From the NCBI GenBank assembly GCA_038277395.1, contig CM076193.1:177360711-177424710 (forward strand): a DNA stretch of 64,000 nt. The letters run 5' to 3'. This document shows positions 60,993 to 64,000 of this stretch, one piece after another. A program made the position numbers and the translations under genes. The notes under the pieces are model-generated. The model saw only the letters and a list, made by a program, of their open reading frames with translations. It was not told the origin of the DNA and did no database searches. Position 1 is the stretch's first letter, and each line of letters begins with the position of its first letter. Origin of the DNA: Dryocosmus kuriphilus. Taxonomy: Eukaryota; Arthropoda; Insecta; Hymenoptera; Cynipidae.

Positions 60993-62259
60993 CAGTCTGT
61001 TCCACAAGAAAGAATACGCTTTTTCTCGAAAAGTTTTCAAGAAAAATTTATTTTTCTTCCTTTGTATGAAAAAATGCTTTAAAAATTAGGGAGGACTTAC
61101 CTTAATAAATGGTCCAATCGCCATTATTCTCGATAATGGCCTGGCATCTTCTGGACATGCTCTCGACTAATTTTTCAGCATATTCTAAAGACAGAGAGCG
61201 CCACACCTCTCTAATTCGTCGAGGGAGCTGCTTGAGGGTGAATGCACGCCTTCCTGCAAGTTTTCTCTTAACGACACTCCACACATTTTCAATCGGGTTG
61301 GCATCAGGAGATTGTGAAGGCCAGGCCAAGGTGACGACGCCATTTTCAGCTTTCCAGTTGTTGCAGAGGCGACTGCAATGTTTGGGATCGTTGTCCTCTC
61401 GAAGGATCCAAACCTCATTATTGGCTCCAAACTCCTTTTCTGCAGACCTCAGAAGACCAAGCTTGTAGATCTTGACCATTTTTTTCCGCGTTCAGTTTCT
61501 CAGTGAACAGCTCTAAACAGCCAAAACCGCACTGTGAGAAGCATCCCCAAATATGGATCTTTACTGGGTGTTTAACAGTTCGCTGGAGGAACCGCTCACC
61601 TTTGCCTGACCAGGCACGTTTTATTGGAACCCATGTCCAAAAGGATGCTTCGTCGGAAAAAATCACATTTGAACAATCGCGATCATTATTTTCCATAGCC
61701 CATGACAGCCGTTTTTGCATGTGCACTTCTGAGAGCAGGGATTTCTGCCTCGTGCTACGGTACTGCATATTTGCCTCAGCTAATCTGCGTTTTATGGTTT
61801 TTATACTAACGTCTAATCCCTTCTCCGCTGGATTAGCCTTGGCTTCGCGCAGCCGTAGAGTGGGGTTGCGCTTGAATAGTGCGATGATCCCCTTATTCTC
61901 CTTGCTGGACGTTGCTCGCGTTTCTCCTTTTCCTGGAAGATCGTCAACAGCTTTTGTGTCACTGTACCGCTCCATCCACTTTTTCACGAAGTACTTAGAC
62001 TTTTTAAGCACTTTAGCAGCAGCTGGGTATGAAAGTTTTGGTCCGTGTGCATTGCTGCACAAAAACACAGCTTCGAACCGTTTAGCGTATACTGCACTCA
62101 TTGCGCAAACTTGTTCACTATCCGACACTTCGAATGAGACTGAACTAAGTCGGCAGTTCCGCTCTTGCCCTTGAAACGTGCAGTCAGGCCAAAAAAGAAA
62201 TGACAAAAATCTTTAAACCTTTTCGAGGAAACGCGTATTCTTTCTTGTGGAACAGACTG
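60993..62259 (-). mobile_element. Tc1-like element, 1,267 bp, nested in the transposase
   Basis: Terminal inverted repeats of about 40 bases start CAGTCTGTTCCACAAGAAAG at 60,993 and mirror at 62,259. TA stands at both borders (60,991-60,992 and 62,260-62,261), the known target duplication of Tc1/mariner elements. CAGT is the usual Tc1 terminus. The element carries one transposase on the minus strand. It is complete in structure, so non-autonomy comes only from the frameshift in its gene. Confidence 0.95.
61105..62101 (-). pseudogene. Tc1-like DD34E transposase with one frameshift
   Basis: I start it at 62,101 (MSAVYAKRFEAVFL), since the longer frame reaches into the terminal repeat. The N-terminal helix-turn-helix region (AAAKVLKKSKYFVKKWMER, then RNPTLRLREA and VSIKTIKRRL) binds the terminal repeats. 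The catalytic domain shows VIFSDEASF (first Asp), REDNDPKH (second Asp) and SPDANPIENVW (Glu). There are 34 residues between the second Asp and the Glu, so the signature is DD34E. A W.PIKRAW block lies between the first two. The frame shifts by one base in a run of A at about 61,480 (minus strand), between LNAEK and MVKIYKLGLL. This may be a true mutation or a homopolymer error. Otherwise all about 330 codons are open. Confidence 0.92.
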
Positions 62260-62261
62260 TA

Positions 62262-62650
62262 AGCCTTCCTTCACAATGATTGATTCATGCGAAAACATTT
62301 TGCAAGGTTTCGAAAAATCTTTTAAAGGTAATATGAAAAATCCAAGCAAGCTACAGGTCAGTAAAGCTTTTGTTATACATTTCTTTCCCGATGGATAAGT
62401 CAATGTCTATAATAACTACGAATTAAAAACTCCAATTTCTTTTTATTTTAAACCTAAGATTCAGCTAATTAACTCAGAAAAAGGTTCTCCACATCCAAAC
62501 AGTACTAAAGCTGCTAAAGTGAAGGACGTGCAAAGCCTCTTCAATTATTTGAGTGCTTCTGGGAAAAGATTCTTCGAAAATTATTTTTAAAAAATTGATC
62601 AAAAGAATGAAAACGCAGAAGATACCGAAGGCAGTGAGGATGAGGAGTAA
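62262..62650 (+). pseudogene. Transposase exon 2, C-terminal part after the Tc1-like insertion
   Basis: Directly after the TA the interrupted frame resumes as (R)KPSFTMIDSCENILQGFEKS. It continues through YNNYELKTPISFYFKPK and VQSLFNYLSASGKRFF to the acidic end EDTEGSEDEE and TAA at 62,648. In-frame stops at 62,396-62,398 and 62,588-62,590 break it. With exon 1 and the earlier part the protein would have been about 575 residues. Confidence 0.7.
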
Positions 62651-62758
62651 ATTAATGTACAAAGACTGCGTATTTGACTCATTTTTTTAAAGAAATTAAT
62701 TATGTTTCTCATATTTATGTGTGTTTTTTCTTTGCATTGTTTAGTAAAACAAAATAAT

Positions 62759-63597
62759 AAACCATAATAACAGTTGGTTTTGGTTGGCCTGCATAACCTT
62801 CAAAATTTTCGCTAAAAGCTGCATTAGCTACAGCACGTGCACTCAACCCAACAGCAAATAAGGATTTTCAATAATTATTATTAAAGTGTGTTAAGTTAAT
62901 AACACATTTAATTATTACACTTTGGTATTATTCAATATTTAAACATATGAATTGCAAAAATCTTCATCATTGTTGATGGCAAAATGTAGCGAGAGTGGCA
63001 TTTCACGTCGTGTGGCCTCTCGGTACATTCCATGCACCAGACGTCCAGCCGTTTGCGTCTTGAAATATTAATAATTTTTAAACCATCAATTCGATTGATG
63101 TCAAACTTTCTAAAAAACTTCTTTCAACATTCATCCACAACTTTCTCACTGGAAGTTTATCGTTGCTCAAAATTTGCTCGCTAAACGGAGCGCTTGAAGA
63201 TTATAATCCATGATTTTTACAATGTCTAAACAAATAATTACCATCTTTTTTGCTTATAACAATATTTACTTTTTTCTTTTTTAGTTAGTCTTAGAAGACT
63301 TAAACACGCGATCTGTTATTAATTAAAGCAAAAAATTCTGAAAATTGGCTAAGTTAGGGCGAGTTGAAGTTAAAAAAGATTACAATTTTTTGTTTTCAAA
63401 AAATCTACTTTTTTCCAATTATTTCAAAAACAAAAAAAAGCTACAAAATTTTGCAAAAGGAAGAGCAGATGCGCTTTGAAATTCTCTATAAATTTCAGTT
63501 CTTAAAATTAACATTTGAACAATTTTTAAAATTGACGTTCTGGACAATACTTCTCACGCTGAATCCATACGTATCCCCTTTTGACTTCGGGAGGTTC
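62759..63597 (-). repeat. Right terminal inverted repeat
   Basis: This is the reverse complement of 54,258-55,092. A 79-codon plus frame in it (63,364-63,603) and an 86-codon minus frame in the left repeat (54,144-54,404) encode similar peptides only because the DNA is the same. Confidence 0.92.
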
Positions 63598-63601
63598 AAT
63601 T

Positions 63602-64000
63602 GAACAAAATCGTTTCTCGTTTACTATCTTTCTAGTCAAAAATTGATCAAGTGCGATAATAATAAGACAGTCAGAAAAGTAAATTAATTAACATTAAGCC
63701 AAAAAGTTTGAAATTTTTGAGTGCTAATAAATTAGGTTGCGAAGTCACTCAATCTTATTTTACATCACTTTTCGAGGTCCGGGACATGAATCGTAAAATT
63801 CTATTATTTATGAGCAGAATTTCTCTACCTCTGTAAGCGAGAATTGGAAAGTAAAAAGGGGAAAAATAGTATTGAGTGGAAAGAATTCCATGACGTGAAA
63901 TATCGATTGGTCTCATCGTTCCTCCAGAGCAGAGTGTTTGAACTAGGAGAGGGTAGCTGACAAGCGAAAGCTAAAAAATCACCAGCAGACTAGTTTGTAC
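63602..64000. other. Right flank of the transposon, nothing recognised
   Basis: This AT-rich sequence has no frame or repeat that I can support. Confidence 0.4.

Larger units (their letters stand above)
54258..63597 (+). mobile_element. 9.3-kb DNA transposon with TIRs of about 835 bp, carrying nested insertions
   Basis: The outer ends are GAACCTCC... at 54,258 and ...GGAGGTTC at 63,597. Both are flanked by AATT (54,254-54,257 and 63,598-63,601), which fits a 4-bp target duplication, although the surrounding CAATTG is palindromic. The terminal repeats run inward to about 55,092 and 62,759. A two-exon transposase gene lies between. Its intron holds three family R copies and its last part holds a Tc1-like element. 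Without these the element would be about 4.2-4.7 kb. Long TIRs, a 4-bp duplication and the protein type would fit a Sola-like superfamily, but I cannot assign it. Confidence 0.85.

Noticed and set aside
62098..62403. 101-codon minus frame at the right end of the Tc1-like element
   Set aside because: It runs across the element border into the antisense of the interrupted transposase.

Overview
The window looks like repeat-rich chromosomal DNA from an animal, most likely an insect. It holds Copia, Penelope-like (PLE), APE-type LINE, Helitron and Tc1-like elements, spliceosomal-type introns, and long AT-rich satellite arrays. The LINE with a C-terminal WEHVW zinc knuckle is of a type I associate with Hymenoptera; that is recognition, not proof. 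I found no intact single-copy host gene. Almost every coding stretch is a transposable element or its remains.

Layout. 1-3.8 kb: the 5' end of a Copia element (gag open to the window edge) lies against a 5'-truncated PLE, then two copies of a roughly 1.2-1.3 kb repeat that I call family R. 3.8-6.6 kb: satellite 1, about 190-bp monomers in a 583-bp three-monomer higher-order repeat (HOR). 6.6-21.4 kb: satellite 2, about 131-bp monomers in a 791-bp six-monomer HOR, with inverted degenerate monomers at its right edge. 22.6-30.7 kb: satellite 3, about 177-bp monomers of several types. 31.5-36.0 kb: two minus-strand copies of one LINE. 37.4-42.1 kb: a decayed LINE reverse transcriptase split by a 3.5-kb palindrome made of two head-to-head PLE copies. 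42.4-45.85 kb: three family R copies in a row. 46.3-49.05 kb: PLE remains with hammerhead-like motifs and a LINE ORF1. 49.05-52.17 kb: a Helitron candidate with a helicase fragment and, on the other strand, a three-exon gene-like unit. 54.26-63.60 kb: a 9.3-kb DNA transposon with terminal inverted repeats (TIRs) of about 835 bp and a broken transposase.

How the parts fit together. The region records nested insertion. In the 9.3-kb transposon, three family R copies sit in the transposase intron and a Tc1-like element sits in its last coding part. Removing the Tc1-like element and one TA restores the surrounding reading frame. The PLE palindrome splits a LINE with a probable 10-bp target duplication. 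The satellites show unequal exchange: period steps of 791, about 921 and about 526 bp, and a repeated 1,317-bp super-unit.

Most novel-looking points: the spliced gene inside the Helitron, the PLE palindrome with paired ribozyme-like cores, the long-TIR transposon, and family R. All positions were read by eye; boundaries without a clear junction are approximate to tens of bases.
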